Of a stretch of DNA of 64,000 nucleotides, positions 10,599 through 20,583 are shown piece after piece; positions within the stretch are counted from its first letter, which is position 1; the number at the start of each line of letters is the position of its first letter. A model generated the notes under the pieces. That model saw only the letters and a list, made by a program, of their open reading frames with translations, was not told where the DNA came from and ran no database searches. Source of the stretch: Luteolibacter yonseiensis (GTDB taxonomy: Bacteria > Verrucomicrobiota > Verrucomicrobiia > Verrucomicrobiales > Akkermansiaceae); NCBI RefSeq assembly GCF_016595465.1, contig NZ_JAENIK010000002.1, positions 124,001-188,000 on the forward strand. Direction: 5' to 3'. The position numbers and the translations under genes were made by a program.

Positions 10599-11630
10599 TC
10601 AAGCCCGGAGCGGACGGCGGACGGCGCCCGTGATCAATTTGAAAACCCGTCTTTCATCGGCTTGCAGTTTCGCCGTGCCATTGATCCGGCTCAGGCGGGG
10701 AGGGGTCGAGTTCATCACCGTGTGGAGTTCGCCGCTCCGGTAGGCGGTGATCAGGGCAGGGTGGATGTAATATTTGCGACAGGTGGCCGGAGTGTGGTTC
10801 AGATTGACCGCGGTGGTCTTGATGGCCTCGCGCACCATCCGTTCGCGCGCGGTGGCTGAATCGGGTGGGGGAGATACCGCCAGTTGTCTTGCGAACAAGA
10901 GGCTGGCACGCCACGTCCTGAACTGCTTGGCGGTATAGTCGCCCCCGCCCGTTTCCTTGAGCCACGCATTCACATCGGAGGTCCCGATGTCGTGCAAATT
11001 TCCATCCGTATCCTCGTAGCGGAAAAGGTGCTGTCCGGGAAGCTCCTGGAGTTCCGCGATCAGCCTCGTCAGACGCGGGTGGGAAATCTCGGCCTGGTGC
11101 TCGTGCCCGGCCTTGCCGCGGAATTTCATAAGCAGGTGTCCGTCCTCCTCCCTCAGGTGCCGTCCCAGCAGCGACGAAATCCCGAAGGTCTTGTTTTCCC
11201 TGACATAGCGCGAATTGCCGATGCGGTAGCCGGTCAGATCCAACAAGGCGACAATGCCCGCGATCACCCGTTCCCGGGTGAGTTCCGTGTCGGACAGTTC
11301 CCTGCGGAGGCTTGCCCGTATTTTCGGCAGCGCCGCGGCGAAGGAGGCGAGCATTTCGAACTTCCGATCCGCGGCACCTTCGTGCCATAGCGGATGATAA
11401 CGGTATTGTTTGCGTTTCCTCGCATCGATGCCGGTCGCCTGGAGATGGCCGTTTGCCAAGGAACAGATCCAGACATCGTCATAGGCCGGAGGGATGGCAA
11501 GCGAGAGGATCCTGCGCCTCTCGCCCTCATCAAGCAGGCGGCTTCCGTCCGGCAGCCGGAATGAGAACCCCTTTCCCTTGCGAAGCCTCCGGTATCCCGG
11601 CATTTGGTCGGTGGTGTAGACCAGCTTCAT
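10599..11630 (-). CDS. DNA topoisomerase IB
   Basis: A 343-residue poxvirus-type (type IB) topoisomerase that relaxes supercoils through a 3'-phosphotyrosyl intermediate. Visible motifs are the N-terminal PAYDDVWICSLANGHLQATG segment, RIGNSRY, FRGKAGHEH, the KQFRTWRAS arginine motif and the C-terminal NHTPATCRKYYIHP, whose second Tyr (about residue 288) aligns with the catalytic tyrosine. The length fits bacterial members. The start overlaps the stop of the upstream small gene by 4 bp (ATGA), so the two are probably co-translated. The role is likely in DNA maintenance or stress, but regulation cannot be read. Confidence 0.92.
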   Translation of the reverse strand: MKLVYTTDQMPGYRRLRKGKGFSFRLPDGSRLLDEGERRRILSLAIPPAYDDVWICSLANGHLQATGIDARKRKQYRYHPLWHEGAADRKFEMLASFAAALPKIRASLRRELSDTELTRERVIAGIVALLDLTGYRIGNSRYVRENKTFGISSLLGRHLREEDGHLLMKFRGKAGHEHQAEISHPRLTRLIAELQELPGQHLFRYEDTDGNLHDIGTSDVNAWLKETGGGDYTAKQFRTWRASLLFARQLAVSPPPDSATARERMVREAIKTTAVNLNHTPATCRKYYIHPALITAYRSGELHTVMNSTPPRLSRINGTAKLQADERRVFKLITGAVRRPLRA

Positions 11631-11836
11631 TTCCGCGCCTGCTTTCCGACCTTCCTGGAAGCCGTCTTCCTACCGCTTCCGGATTTTTTACCGCCACCGG
11701 ACTCCTTGTTGACGGTGGCCCATGCCCGTTTTTCCGCCTCATCCTTCGAAACACCGCGTTTCTCATAGCTTTCCTCGATATGTTCGGCCTGGCGTTTTTG
11801 TTTGTCCGTGTAGCTGGATTTATCTCCCTGTGGCAT
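11627..11836 (-). CDS. Small basic/charged protein upstream of topoisomerase IB
   Basis: 69 residues, highly charged: an N-terminal helical part with KQKRQAEHIEESYEKRG and DEAEKRAWATVNKESGGG, then a Lys/Arg/Ser/Gly-rich basic tail that could bind nucleic acid. It matches a small family often annotated only as hypothetical or 'plasmid stabilization' and seen near DNA-repair genes; that association is from memory. It is linked to the topoisomerase by an ATGA overlap. Molecular function unknown. Confidence 0.75.
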   Translation of the reverse strand: MPQGDKSSYTDKQKRQAEHIEESYEKRGVSKDEAEKRAWATVNKESGGGKKSGSGRKTASRKVGKQARK

Positions 11837-11899
11837 GGCTGGTGGTTGTTGATGGGTTATTCCGGGGAGGTATGATTGTAATCGGGTCGGATGTGATGA

Positions 11900-12373
11900 T
11901 CAGTCCCCCACCTGAAGCGAACCGATCCTGCTCCAACCGGCTTTCGCGGCGTGTCTGGCCTGGTTCCACTCAAGCTTTGATGAACCGCGCCCTTGAGCCC
12001 ATTCGTCGCTCATGACTTTTTCCGCAGCCTCGAACGACTGGTGGGGAGAGTATAGCTGCCAGCCCAGGCGGTAGGCCGGGCCATAGTCGTCGTAGGCATA
12101 CTCGCTCTCATAATAGGGTTCGTGACGGTATTGCTTCTGCCAGTAGACGTCCTCGGCTTCCGGATCAATTCCTGCGGCGATCGCTTTTCCGGCGATGGCT
12201 CCACAGGCGACTCCAATGACAGCCCCGGTAACGGCCCCGAGGGGACCGAGGCCAGCTCCGAGTGCCGCACCCGCCGCCGCGCCACCCAAGGCGCCGATTC
12301 CTCCGGCCACCGGATGGCTTTCCGGGGCATAGATGGCTTCCTCCGGAGCTTCCACATCGTTGTTCGCTTTCAT
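11900..12373 (-). CDS. Glycine-zipper protein of unknown function
   Basis: 157 residues. Residues 24-70 are an Ala/Gly-rich zipper segment (GALGGAAAGAALGAGLGPLG and on), able to insert into or associate with a membrane, but there is no signal peptide. The rest is soluble: an acidic/tyrosine-rich stretch (YRHEPYYESEYAYDDYGPAYRLGW) and a C-terminal helix pair with KLEWNQARHAAKAGW. I do not recognise a characterised relative. It lies between the topoisomerase pair and the divergent PfpI-type gene, and the grouping suggests a stress role. This is inference. Confidence 0.75.
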   Translation of the reverse strand: MKANNDVEAPEEAIYAPESHPVAGGIGALGGAAAGAALGAGLGPLGAVTGAVIGVACGAIAGKAIAAGIDPEAEDVYWQKQYRHEPYYESEYAYDDYGPAYRLGWQLYSPHQSFEAAEKVMSDEWAQGRGSSKLEWNQARHAAKAGWSRIGSLQVGD

Positions 12374-12650
12374 AGTAGGTCAGATAGGGGTGATGGATGA
12401 CCGGGCACGTTTTCACGCCAGCCCGGGATGTGCATCCTTCATCACGAGTCATGCCATGGGGCACGTTCAGCCGTAGGGTCTTGCTGTTGAACGGGTCCTT
12501 CCGCCAACGCAGGTCTCTCTTCGGGACGTGCGGGATGCGAATTGCAAAAAACAGGTGCAACATGCATCCGCGTAAAGTCACCTGTTCGTCCGAAACACTG
12601 CCATTCCAACGGATTACCCGCGGCATGGTTCATGCGAGAGCGGGCGGACC

Positions 12651-13241
12651 ATGAAAACCGACTTCAATCTACTCAAGGCGACTTATGATCTCTCTGGAAA
12701 ACGCGTCGCCGTCCTGGCGACCGATGGCTTCGAACAATCCGAACTGGATGTGCCCGTGGAAGCGCTGCAGACCTGCGGTGCCCAGGTCGACATCGTCGCG
12801 CCCAAGGCTGGCACCATCCGCGGCTGGAGCGGCAAGGACTGGGGACAATCGCGGAAGGTGGACAAGGCCCTGGCCGAGGTCAACGCGGACTACTACGACT
12901 CTCTGGTTTTGCCCGGTGGAGTCCTCAATTCCGACAAGCTCAGGACCATTCCCGATGCCGTGGAGTTCGTGCGTGAGTTCTTCGAACAGCAGAAACCCGT
13001 GGCGGCCATCTGTCATGCCGGTCAATTGCTGATCGAGGCGGACCTGGTGGACGGCAGGACGCTGACCTCCTATTCATCCATCCGGCTGGATCTGGAAAAT
13101 GCCGGAGCCACTTGGGAAGACCTGAGTGTCGTGGTGGACAATGGACTGACGACGTCACGCTCGCCCGACGACCTTCCGGATTTCTGCAACAAGATGTGTG
13201 AGGAAATCCTGGAAGGCGCGCATCGCGGCCAGCATGCCTGA
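12651..13241 (+). CDS. PfpI/DJ-1 family protein (type 1 glutamine amidotransferase-like)
   Basis: 196 residues with the DJ-1/PfpI fold. ATDGFEQSEL carries the conserved Glu, PGGVLNSDKLR follows, and AICHAGQ supplies the nucleophile-elbow Cys (about residue 121) next to His. Family members act as proteases, deglycases or glyoxalase III-like stress enzymes; which activity applies here cannot be told. A strong intrinsic terminator follows within 20 bp, so it is probably monocistronic. About 280 bp without a gene lie upstream and should hold its promoter, divergent from the glycine-zipper gene. Confidence 0.9.
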   Translation: MKTDFNLLKATYDLSGKRVAVLATDGFEQSELDVPVEALQTCGAQVDIVAPKAGTIRGWSGKDWGQSRKVDKALAEVNADYYDSLVLPGGVLNSDKLRTIPDAVEFVREFFEQQKPVAAICHAGQLLIEADLVDGRTLTSYSSIRLDLENAGATWEDLSVVVDNGLTTSRSPDDLPDFCNKMCEEILEGAHRGQHA

Positions 13242-13258
13242 CATCCCTTCTACCCGTG

Positions 13259-13290
13259 AAAGCCCGTCATCGGAAGATGGCGGGCTTTTT
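13259..13290 (+). terminator. Intrinsic terminator after the PfpI gene
   Basis: AAAGCCCGTCATC - GGAA - GATGGCGGGCTTT followed directly by T residues: a 13-bp stem with one G:T wobble, a tetraloop and a T-tract. Confidence 0.9.
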
Positions 13291-13445
13291 ATTTGCGAGC
13301 CAAGTTGCACGTTGCAACATGAAGATTGAAAAGTGCATGACGGTCCTGGTCCCGATCACGTTACGTCTTCGTCACACTGTAGTATTATCAACATGTTGTC
13401 TTGGTGAGGGATGATGGCACTTCACCAGCTAATGGTGGCCGCATC

Positions 13446-13805
13446 ATGATCTCTTTGGATTTTCCGTCTTCCCCGGCTTCGGCTTCCGCCTTGGCTCCAG
13501 CCTCAGAAAGGGCCGCTTCCGGTCCATTCGCCCAACCTTCCTCACAACAGTTCCAGGGATTCTCGGACTTGCATTACCTGCGCCAGGTGTTCGGGCTCCT
13601 GCGCCGGGAAAGGAAGCGGAAGGGCTTGGGGGTTCAGGAGGTCGCCACGCGTGCGAAGTTGCGGGATGGGGTCATTATCGATGCCGAAAAAGGCCTCGTC
13701 ATTCCATCTTGCAGGGAACTCCGGGCGTGGGCCAAATCGTTGGGAATCTCGTGGGAACAACTTTGGGCCATGGCGTTTCCTCCGTCGTTTGTTGAAACGA
13801 ACTGA
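13446..13805 (+). CDS. Small helix-turn-helix (XRE-like) protein
   Basis: 119 residues from the ATG at 13446; a GTG at 13401 would add 15 residues. The first 40 residues are Ser/Ala/Pro-rich and look disordered. The C-terminal part (LRQVFGLLRRERKRKGLGVQ through VATRAKLRDGVIIDAEKG to LRAWAKSLGISWEQLW) has the spacing of an XRE-type HTH with the final helices of that fold. It is probably a DNA-binding regulator of unknown target. Nearest downstream gene is the hybrid kinase operon, about 145 bp away. Confidence 0.65.
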   Translation: MISLDFPSSPASASALAPASERAASGPFAQPSSQQFQGFSDLHYLRQVFGLLRRERKRKGLGVQEVATRAKLRDGVIIDAEKGLVIPSCRELRAWAKSLGISWEQLWAMAFPPSFVETN

Positions 13806-13950
13806 GAGAGTGATCTGAGCGGATCTGGCTGGCTTCGAGTCAGTCGCATGAGTTGAATCGTTGCTTTTTGCCCGAATCATGCGTTTTTCTGAATCTGACA
13901 CCATGCCTGTTTGACGTCGCTTCAGAAATGCATTCCCTTGCGTGTATTCC

Positions 13951-16900
13951 ATGCCTACGAATTATCGTCCGTCTCCGCCCCGGGCTTCAGCTGCGGCTAC
14001 CAATCTTCCCCTCTACATCGGTTTCACGGCGGGTGTGATCTTCTTCGTCATCAGTGGTTACAGTTCCTATCAGAACACTCTTTCGTTGCAGAGAGGGACG
14101 CAGCAGGTGGAACGCTGCCATGCCGTTATCGGCGCGTTGAAGAACGTCCTCTCCTCCGTGAAGGATGCGGAGACCGGACAGCGGGGATTCCTCATCACAG
14201 GCGAGGAAAGCTATCTCCAACCCTACCAACTGGCACGGACGGGCATCAATGCGGAGGTCGCCAAACTGCGTGAATTCACCCGGAACAGCGTCATCCAGTC
14301 GGATCTGATGCCGCAGGTCGAGGCGCAGATCGAGTCGAAGTTGGTGGAAATGGAGGAAACGATCTCCCTCCGGCGCGAGCGCGGTTTCGAGCCCGCCCGC
14401 GAGGTGGTCATCACCGATCGTGGCAAGCAGACCATGGACGGACTCCGGTCGAATCTCGGAGCCATGGAACGCGAGGAGAAGCGCATGATGGATCTCCGGA
14501 CTGCGGAGATGAACGCTTCCCACCGCGCCGCACTGGCCAGCGGCATGATCACCGCCGGGCTGGGCATCGCACTTTCGTTCGCGGTCACCTGGCTGATCCG
14601 TCGGGCCCACCTGCTCCGCATGCGGCAGGAGTGGTCCCAGAACGGCAGGCTTGAACTGAACTCGGTGGTGTCCGGCGAAAAGACGCTCGGCCCGCTGGCG
14701 GAAAGCATCCTGGGCTTTCTCACGCGCTATGTGGATGCCCACGCGGGAGCGATCTTCATCCTGAGGAAGGACCATTTCCAGCGGGTCGCGCTTGTTGGTT
14801 CCCCGCTTTCCAGCGACATTCCGGAAAAATTCAAGGCGGGCGAAGGACTGCTCGGTCTGGCGGTGGTGGAAAAAACCGCACGCCGGATCGACGATGTGCC
14901 CGAGGGATACCTGATGGTGGGGTCCGGCCTCGGACAAGGACGGCCGCGGCACCTGTTGATCGTTCCCGCATCGACGGATGGCTCGGTCAACGCGGTGCTG
15001 GAACTCGGTTTCCTGCATCCCGTCACCGGTGCGAAACAGGAGTTTCTCCAACAGATTTCCGAACTGGTGGGAGTCGCCGTGAAGTCCGCGCTGTATCGCG
15101 AGCACCTTCAGGAACTGCTCACGGAAACGCAGCAACAGGCCGAGGAGTTGCAGGCGCAGAGTGAGGAACTGCGCGTCTCCAACGAAGAGCTGGAGGAGCA
15201 GGGGCGCGCGCTCGGCGAATCCCAATCCCGCTTGGAACTGCAGCAGGCGGAACTGGAACAAATCAACACACAGCTTGAGGAACAGACGCAGATTCTCGAA
15301 CGCCAGAAGAGCGATCTGCAGCTCGCCAAGGTGGATCTGGAAAACCAGGCCCGCGAGGTGGAGCAGGCGAGCCGTTACAAGTCGGACTTCCTTGCGAACA
15401 TGTCGCACGAACTCAGGACCCCGTTGAATTCCACCCTGATTCTGGCCAAGTTGCTGGCGAAGAATCCCAAGGGAAACCTGACCGAAGAGCAGGTGAAATA
15501 CGCTCTCACCATCGAGTCCGCCGGAGAGGACCTGCTGACCCTGATCAACGATGTGCTCGACCTTTCCAAGATCGAGGCGGGGCACATGGAAATGAACGTC
15601 GAACCGGTCAAGGTCCAACGCCTGCTGGGAAGCCTGCGGGATACCTTCGCGCCGATGGCTTCGCAAAAGTCGCTGGAACTGCTCATCGATATGGACGCTT
15701 CCGCGCCGGAAGTCATCGAAACGGATCCCCTGCGCCTCGTGCAGGTTTTGAAGAACCTGTTGTCGAACGCCCTTAAATTCACCGAACAGGGAACGATCAA
15801 ACTGCGTGTGGCGGCAGCGGAAAACAACAGCATCGCGTTCTCGGTTTCGGATACCGGCATCGGCATCGCCCCCGACAAGCAGAGGGCGATCTTCGATCCA
15901 TTCCTACAGGCGGACGGGACCACCGCCCGGAAGTATGGCGGGACCGGTCTGGGCCTTTCCATTTCCCGCAATCTCGCCCGGTTGCTGGGCGGGGAGATCC
16001 TCCTGAGCAGCGAACTGGGTGAGGGTAGTACTTTCAGCGTGGTCATCCCGGTCATCCATGACGGTCCGGTGGAGATCGGCGAGCCAATCGTCTTTGCCGA
16101 GGAAACCCGGCGGGCGCCGTCAGCCCCGCCCACAGCCGTCCCCGTCTGGGCGAAGGTTCATGATGATCGCGAATCACTCACTTCCGCCGGACGTGTCATT
16201 CTTGTAGTGGAGGACGACGAGCCATTCGCGGGGGTGGTCTATGATCTCGCGCACGACATGCGTTTCGAGTGTCTCATCGCCACCACGGCGGAGGAGGCGC
16301 TGGTTCTCGCGAAGCAGTTTCTCCCCAGTGCCATCGTGCTGGATGTGGGGCTTCCGGACAACTCGGGGTTGGTTGTTCTGGAACGGTTGAAGTCGGATTC
16401 GCGGACCCGCCATATTCCGGTTCATGTGGTCTCGGCCGGAGACTACACCAAGACCGCGATGGCCCTCGGCGCGGTGGGCTACATGCTCAAGCCGGTGAAG
16501 CGAGACGAACTTGCGGAGGCGTTCCGCAATCTTGAGACCCGCTTCACCCAGAAAATGCGGCGGGTGCTCGTCGTGGAGGACGATCCCGTCCAGGTGGAGG
16601 CCATGTGCGACCTGCTTGGCTCCGGAGATGTCGAGGCCGTCTGCGCGCAGACCGCCGCCGAGTGTCTGGAGAAGCTGAGCGCGGAGACGTTCGACTGCAT
16701 GGTGCTCGATCTCAGCCTGCCGGACTCCTCCGGCTTCGCCCTGTTGGAGAAACTCAGCCTGGATGACAACTACTCTTTCCCTCCCGTCATCGTCTATACG
16801 GGAAGGCAGCTGACCCACGAGGAAGAGCAGAAGCTGCGGCGTTATTCGAAATCCATCATCATCAAGGGGGCCAAGTCTCCGGAGCGCCTTCTGGACGAAG

Positions 16901-17376
16901 TGACATTGTTCCTTCACCAGGTGGTCTCGGACCTGCCGGAGGAAAAACAGCGGATGATCGAGAGCTCCAACAACCGGGATTCCGCGCTCGAAGGACGCAG
17001 CATCCTCGTGGCGGAGGATGATGTGAGGAACATCTTCGCGCTGACCAGCCTGCTCGAAGGGCGGGGAGTGAAGCTCCTCATCGCCAGGAACGGGCGTGAG
17101 GCGGTCACGATCCTGGAAAAGTCCCTCACCGATCCGGCACTGCAGGCGGACCTCGTGCTGATGGACATCATGATGCCGGAGATGGACGGTCTCACCGCGA
17201 TGCGGGAGATCCGCAAGCGTTCCGAGTGGAGCAAGCTGCCCATCATCGCGCTCACCGCGAAAGCGATGAAAAGCGACCAGGAGCAATGCCTCCAGGCGGG
17301 GGCCAACGATTATCTGTCGAAGCCGCTTGATGTTGAGAAACTCCTTTCACTCATCCGTGTGTGGATGCCGCGATGA
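13951..17376 (+). CDS. Hybrid histidine kinase: CHASE3-GAF-HisKA-HATPase-REC-REC-REC
   Basis: About 1141 residues from the ATG at 13951 (GTG 13942 is an alternative). A transmembrane segment near residues 20-41 and a second near 200-220 flank a periplasmic CHASE3 domain with the DAETGQRGFLITGEESYLQP signature. Then come a GAF domain (about 245-385), a long coiled coil (390-475), HisKA with the phospho-His in NMSHELRTPLN (about residue 486), and HATPase with NLLSNALKFTE, DTGIGIA and GGTGLGLS. Three receivers follow, with Asp in IVLDVGLPD, MVLDLSLPD and LMDIMMPEMDG. The layout resembles large stress or developmental sensor kinases. Its stop overlaps the cheR start (ATGA), so it heads a four-gene operon. 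Confidence 0.93.
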   Translation: MPTNYRPSPPRASAAATNLPLYIGFTAGVIFFVISGYSSYQNTLSLQRGTQQVERCHAVIGALKNVLSSVKDAETGQRGFLITGEESYLQPYQLARTGINAEVAKLREFTRNSVIQSDLMPQVEAQIESKLVEMEETISLRRERGFEPAREVVITDRGKQTMDGLRSNLGAMEREEKRMMDLRTAEMNASHRAALASGMITAGLGIALSFAVTWLIRRAHLLRMRQEWSQNGRLELNSVVSGEKTLGPLAESILGFLTRYVDAHAGAIFILRKDHFQRVALVGSPLSSDIPEKFKAGEGLLGLAVVEKTARRIDDVPEGYLMVGSGLGQGRPRHLLIVPASTDGSVNAVLELGFLHPVTGAKQEFLQQISELVGVAVKSALYREHLQELLTETQQQAEELQAQSEELRVSNEELEEQGRALGESQSRLELQQAELEQINTQLEEQTQILERQKSDLQLAKVDLENQAREVEQASRYKSDFLANMSHELRTPLNSTLILAKLLAKNPKGNLTEEQVKYALTIESAGEDLLTLINDVLDLSKIEAGHMEMNVEPVKVQRLLGSLRDTFAPMASQKSLELLIDMDASAPEVIETDPLRLVQVLKNLLSNALKFTEQGTIKLRVAAAENNSIAFSVSDTGIGIAPDKQRAIFDPFLQADGTTARKYGGTGLGLSISRNLARLLGGEILLSSELGEGSTFSVVIPVIHDGPVEIGEPIVFAEETRRAPSAPPTAVPVWAKVHDDRESLTSAGRVILVVEDDEPFAGVVYDLAHDMRFECLIATTAEEALVLAKQFLPSAIVLDVGLPDNSGLVVLERLKSDSRTRHIPVHVVSAGDYTKTAMALGAVGYMLKPVKRDELAEAFRNLETRFTQKMRRVLVVEDDPVQVEAMCDLLGSGDVEAVCAQTAAECLEKLSAETFDCMVLDLSLPDSSGFALLEKLSLDDNYSFPPVIVYTGRQLTHEEEQKLRRYSKSIIIKGAKSPERLLDEVTLFLHQVVSDLPEEKQRMIESSNNRDSALEGRSILVAEDDVRNIFALTSLLEGRGVKLLIARNGREAVTILEKSLTDPALQADLVLMDIMMPEMDGLTAMREIRKRSEWSKLPIIALTAKAMKSDQEQCLQAGANDYLSKPLDVEKLLSLIRVWMPR

Positions 17377-18209
17377 AGAGCCATGCCGCAGAAACGGAGG
17401 AAATCGAGCTGCATCTGCTGCTCGAGGCGATCTATCGTAAGTATCACTATGACTTCCGCGGCTACTCGCCCGCGTCCTTGAAACGCAGGTTTGTCCAGGC
17501 CAGGACACACTTCGGGTGCGAGAGTTTCTCGCAACTCCAGCACAAGGCGCTGCATGAACCGAAGATCATCGACCGCCTGCTGCCCTACCTCACCGTCCAG
17601 GTCAGCGAGATGTTCCGCGATCCGTCCTATTTCCGGGCTCTTCGCGAGAAAGTCATCCCGCATTTGAGAACCTATCCTTCGCTGAAGGTGTGGATCGCGG
17701 GATGCAGCGCGGGTGAGGAACTCTACTCGATGGCCATCCTTTTCCGCGAGGAAGGCTTGGAAAGCCGCACCATCTTCTACGCCACCGACATCAACGGGGA
17801 TGCGCTGGAAAAGGCGAGGGCGGGGGTGTTCGGTTTGGACCGGATCGCCCTTTTCACCGAAAATCACCGGCGTTCCGGCGGGAAAAGCTCGCTTTCGGAT
17901 TACTACACCACCGGGTATGGCCGTGCGAAGTTCGATCCCTCGCTCACCCAGCAGACGGTATTCTCCGACCACAGCCTCGTCTCGGACGCGGTGTTCGCGG
18001 AAACGCACCTGGTTTCGTGCAGGAACGTCCTCATCTATTTCAACCGTGAGCTTCAGGACCGTGCCGTGGGGCTTTTCCGCGAGTCATTGGTCCGTAAAGG
18101 CTTTCTGGGGCTGGGATCCAAGGAAAACCTGCGTTTCTCAAGCCATTCGGAGTCGTTCAACGAGTTCGACAGGGACGAGCGCATCTATCAGAAACAAGCG
18201 GAAGGATGA
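17373..18209 (+). CDS. cheR: CheR-type protein-glutamate O-methyltransferase
   Basis: About 278 residues from the ATG overlapping the kinase stop. The N-terminal helical CheR domain has YHYDFRGYSPASLKRR, then the SAM-binding methyltransferase with VWIAGCSAGEELYSMAIL, FYATDIN and the LVSCRNVLIYF motif. The family methylates receptor glutamates with S-adenosylmethionine. No methyl-accepting chemoreceptor, CheA or CheW lies in the window, so the substrate may be the kinase's coiled-coil region or another protein; that is inference. Overlaps the following cheB start by 4 bp. Confidence 0.9.
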   Translation: MKSHAAETEEIELHLLLEAIYRKYHYDFRGYSPASLKRRFVQARTHFGCESFSQLQHKALHEPKIIDRLLPYLTVQVSEMFRDPSYFRALREKVIPHLRTYPSLKVWIAGCSAGEELYSMAILFREEGLESRTIFYATDINGDALEKARAGVFGLDRIALFTENHRRSGGKSSLSDYYTTGYGRAKFDPSLTQQTVFSDHSLVSDAVFAETHLVSCRNVLIYFNRELQDRAVGLFRESLVRKGFLGLGSKENLRFSSHSESFNEFDRDERIYQKQAEG

Positions 18210-18784
18210 AAGAACCGGTTCGTATTCCCGTGATTGTGATTGGCGCATCCGCAGGTGCGGTCGAGGCCTTGTCACATATCCTTCCAGCCCTTCCCGCGGA
18301 CTTTCCCTATGCCGTGCTGATCGTCGTGCACATTCCGTCGGATCCCAGGAGCCACCTCGCTTCCTTGTTCGCCGGGCGCTGCAATCTGCGGGTGAAGGAG
18401 GCGGAGGACAAGGAACCGCTTTCCCCGGGCACGATCTATTTCGCCCCGTCCGACTATCATCTGCTCGCGGAGTCGGATTACCGCCTCTCGCTTTCCAGCG
18501 ACGAGCCGGTCCGCTATTCCCGCCCTTCGATCGACGTGCTTTTCGAATCCGCCGCGGATGCCTTCGGCGACGATCTCACCGGATTGATCCTGACGGGTTC
18601 CAACAGCGACGGAGCGAAGGGGTTGCGTGCCATTTGTGATGCGGGTGGAATAGCGCTGGTGCAAACCCCCGACACCGCCGACGCTCACGAAATGCCGCTC
18701 GCCGCCTTGAAAGCCTGTCCGGGGGCCAGATCCCTCTCTCTGTCGGAGATTCCTGCGGCACTGAACTCCCTCCACTCTCGTTGA
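18206..18784 (+). CDS. cheB: CheB-type methylesterase, catalytic domain only
   Basis: 192 residues corresponding to the CheB catalytic domain without the usual N-terminal receiver. The catalytic triad is visible: Ser15 in GASAG, His42 in VVHIP and Asp135 in TGSNSDGAKG. It removes methyl groups from, or deamidates, receptor glutamates. With no receiver of its own, its control must come from the adjacent kinases or from localisation. Translationally linked to cheR (ATGA) and 1 bp before the next kinase start. Confidence 0.9.
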   Translation: MKEPVRIPVIVIGASAGAVEALSHILPALPADFPYAVLIVVHIPSDPRSHLASLFAGRCNLRVKEAEDKEPLSPGTIYFAPSDYHLLAESDYRLSLSSDEPVRYSRPSIDVLFESAADAFGDDLTGLILTGSNSDGAKGLRAICDAGGIALVQTPDTADAHEMPLAALKACPGARSLSLSEIPAALNSLHSR

Positions 18785-18785
18785 C

Positions 18786-20363
18786 ATGACCACCCCCAAA
18801 CCAATCAAGTTCCTCCTTGTCGATGACCTCGAAGAGAATCTCGTCGCGCTGGAGGCATTGTTGAAGAGGGACGGCCTCGAGCTGCTGAAGGCCAGGTCCG
18901 GACAGGAGGCTCTGGAGGCGTTGTTGGTCCATGAGATCGCCCTGGCGTTCGTGGACATCCAGATGCCCGTCATGAGCGGCTTCGAGCTGGCGGAGATCAT
19001 GCGGAGCACCGAGCGAACCCGTGGCACGCCCATCATCTTCCTGACCGCCGGGAATGTGGATCAGGAGCGCCGAATCCGCGGTTATGAAACGGGTGCCATC
19101 GATTTCCTGCCCAAGCCGATCGATCCGACGATCCTGCTGAACAAGGCATCCGTCTTTTTCGAACTCGCGGTGCAGCGGCAGTCGCTTGAACAACGCGAGC
19201 GCCAGCTCCGCGACTCGAACGAGAAACTCGCCTGGAGCAATGCGGAACTGGCGAACGCGGACAAGAAGAAGGACGAGTTCCTCGCGATGCTGGCGCACGA
19301 GCTCCGCAACCCGCTGGCTCCTCTGCTGACCGGAATCGAGATCCTGCTGGCTTCTCCCGGTGAGGCTTCCACCCTGGAGGAGATCGCCGGCATGATGAAA
19401 CGCCAGGTCGGCCAGATGGCACATCTCATCGACGATCTGCTGGATGTCTCGCGCATCAACCACGGAAAGATCGAATTGCAGAAGGACGCCGTTGCCATGT
19501 CGGTGGTGGTCAAGCAGGCGGTGGAGTCCGTGCAGCCCTTCATCGCCGCGTTCCAACACGAACTGGTGGTCGAGAATTCCGATCCCGCGCTGACCCTCAG
19601 CGCCGACTATCACCGCCTCACACAGGTGATTTCGAACCTGTTGTCCAACGCGGCGAAATACACGCCGCCCGGAGGCAGGATCATCCTTTCCGTCAATCAG
19701 CCCGGTTCCGATCATGTCCGCATTTCCGTCAGGGACAATGGCAAGGGAATCAAGCCCGAGCATCAAACCCGGATTTTCGAGTTGTTCGACCAAGGCGCGT
19801 CGGGACCGAAGGACGGGTTGGGGATCGGACTGACCTTGGTAAGGTCGCTGGTGGAGATGCACGGCGGAACCATCACCGTGAGCAGCGAGGGCGAGGGATT
19901 CGGCAGCGAGTTCGTGGTGGAGGTCCCCGGAGTTCTGACGCGGTCGCCCGTGGATGAAAAACCGGAGCCGGTCCTTCCCGCTTCTGCCGGAAAGATCCGG
20001 GTGCTGGTGGCGGATGACGGGAAGAGCACCGCCGATATCCTTGGGATGTTTTTCCGGATGGAGGGGATGGAATGCGAGGTGGCCTATGACGGAGCGGAGG
20101 CATTGGCCGTTGCCGGACGCTTCAGCCCGGAGCTCGTTTGCCTGGATCTGGGCATGCCTGTTCTGGACGGTTATCAGGCCGCGAGCCGGATGCGGGAAAT
20201 CTGCCCGCACGCCTATATCGTCGCCCTCAGTGGCTGGGGCAGCGATGAGGACCGCCGGAGGACCACCGATGCCGGTTTCGACGAGCACCTGGTGAAACCC
20301 GTCAACCCCGAGGAACTCCGTCAGATCCTCAAGAGGGTGCGCGCGGTCCGTGAGAGCGGGTGA
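18786..20363 (+). CDS. Hybrid histidine kinase: REC-HisKA-HATPase-REC
   Basis: 525 residues, soluble. The N-terminal receiver (about 1-125) has [10 protein letters not shown] and [10 protein letters not shown]; a short coiled coil leads to HisKA with phospho-His171 in [10 protein letters not shown], then HATPase with [22 protein letters not shown] and [10 protein letters not shown]. The C-terminal receiver (about 398-520) has [17 protein letters not shown] and the conserved Lys in LVKPVNPEE. Start ATG 18786 is one base after the cheB stop. It is likely a phosphorelay partner of the CHASE3 kinase; no DNA-binding output is encoded in this operon. Confidence 0.92.
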   Translation: MTTPKPIKFLLVDDLEENLVALEALLKRDGLELLKARSGQEALEALLVHEIALAFVDIQMPVMSGFELAEIMRSTERTRGTPIIFLTAGNVDQERRIRGYETGAIDFLPKPIDPTILLNKASVFFELAVQRQSLEQRERQLRDSNEKLAWSNAELANADKKKDEFLAMLAHELRNPLAPLLTGIEILLASPGEASTLEEIAGMMKRQVGQMAHLIDDLLDVSRINHGKIELQKDAVAMSVVVKQAVESVQPFIAAFQHELVVENSDPALTLSADYHRLTQVISNLLSNAAKYTPPGGRIILSVNQPGSDHVRISVRDNGKGIKPEHQTRIFELFDQGASGPKDGLGIGLTLVRSLVEMHGGTITVSSEGEGFGSEFVVEVPGVLTRSPVDEKPEPVLPASAGKIRVLVADDGKSTADILGMFFRMEGMECEVAYDGAEALAVAGRFSPELVCLDLGMPVLDGYQAASRMREICPHAYIVALSGWGSDEDRRRTTDAGFDEHLVKPVNPEELRQILKRVRAVRESG

Positions 20364-20551
20364 GGGTTCTCATGATTGATAAGGCGACCAATCCGTTCTG
20401 TTTTTCAAAGAAAACATGACCCCTGACGGGGGATTGAGAAATCAGTTGAAATATCCGGTTTCCACGCGGAGATTTCCATGCCAGTCCGTTTTGGCCCACA
20501 GGGCTCTTGAAACCCATAACCGGGAGCACAGCCGAGGCGGCTGGTTCATTT

Positions 20552-20583
20552 CCTCATATCCCCGCCAGCCGGGGATTATGAGG
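20552..20583. terminator. Inverted repeat at the 3' end of the hydrolase gene
   Basis: CCTCATATCCCCG and CGGGGATTATGAGG pair around a short loop (one bulged T). The right arm overlaps the TAA of the minus-strand gene. It sits between the convergent kinase operon and the hydrolase gene and may end both; no strong T-tract. Confidence 0.5.
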
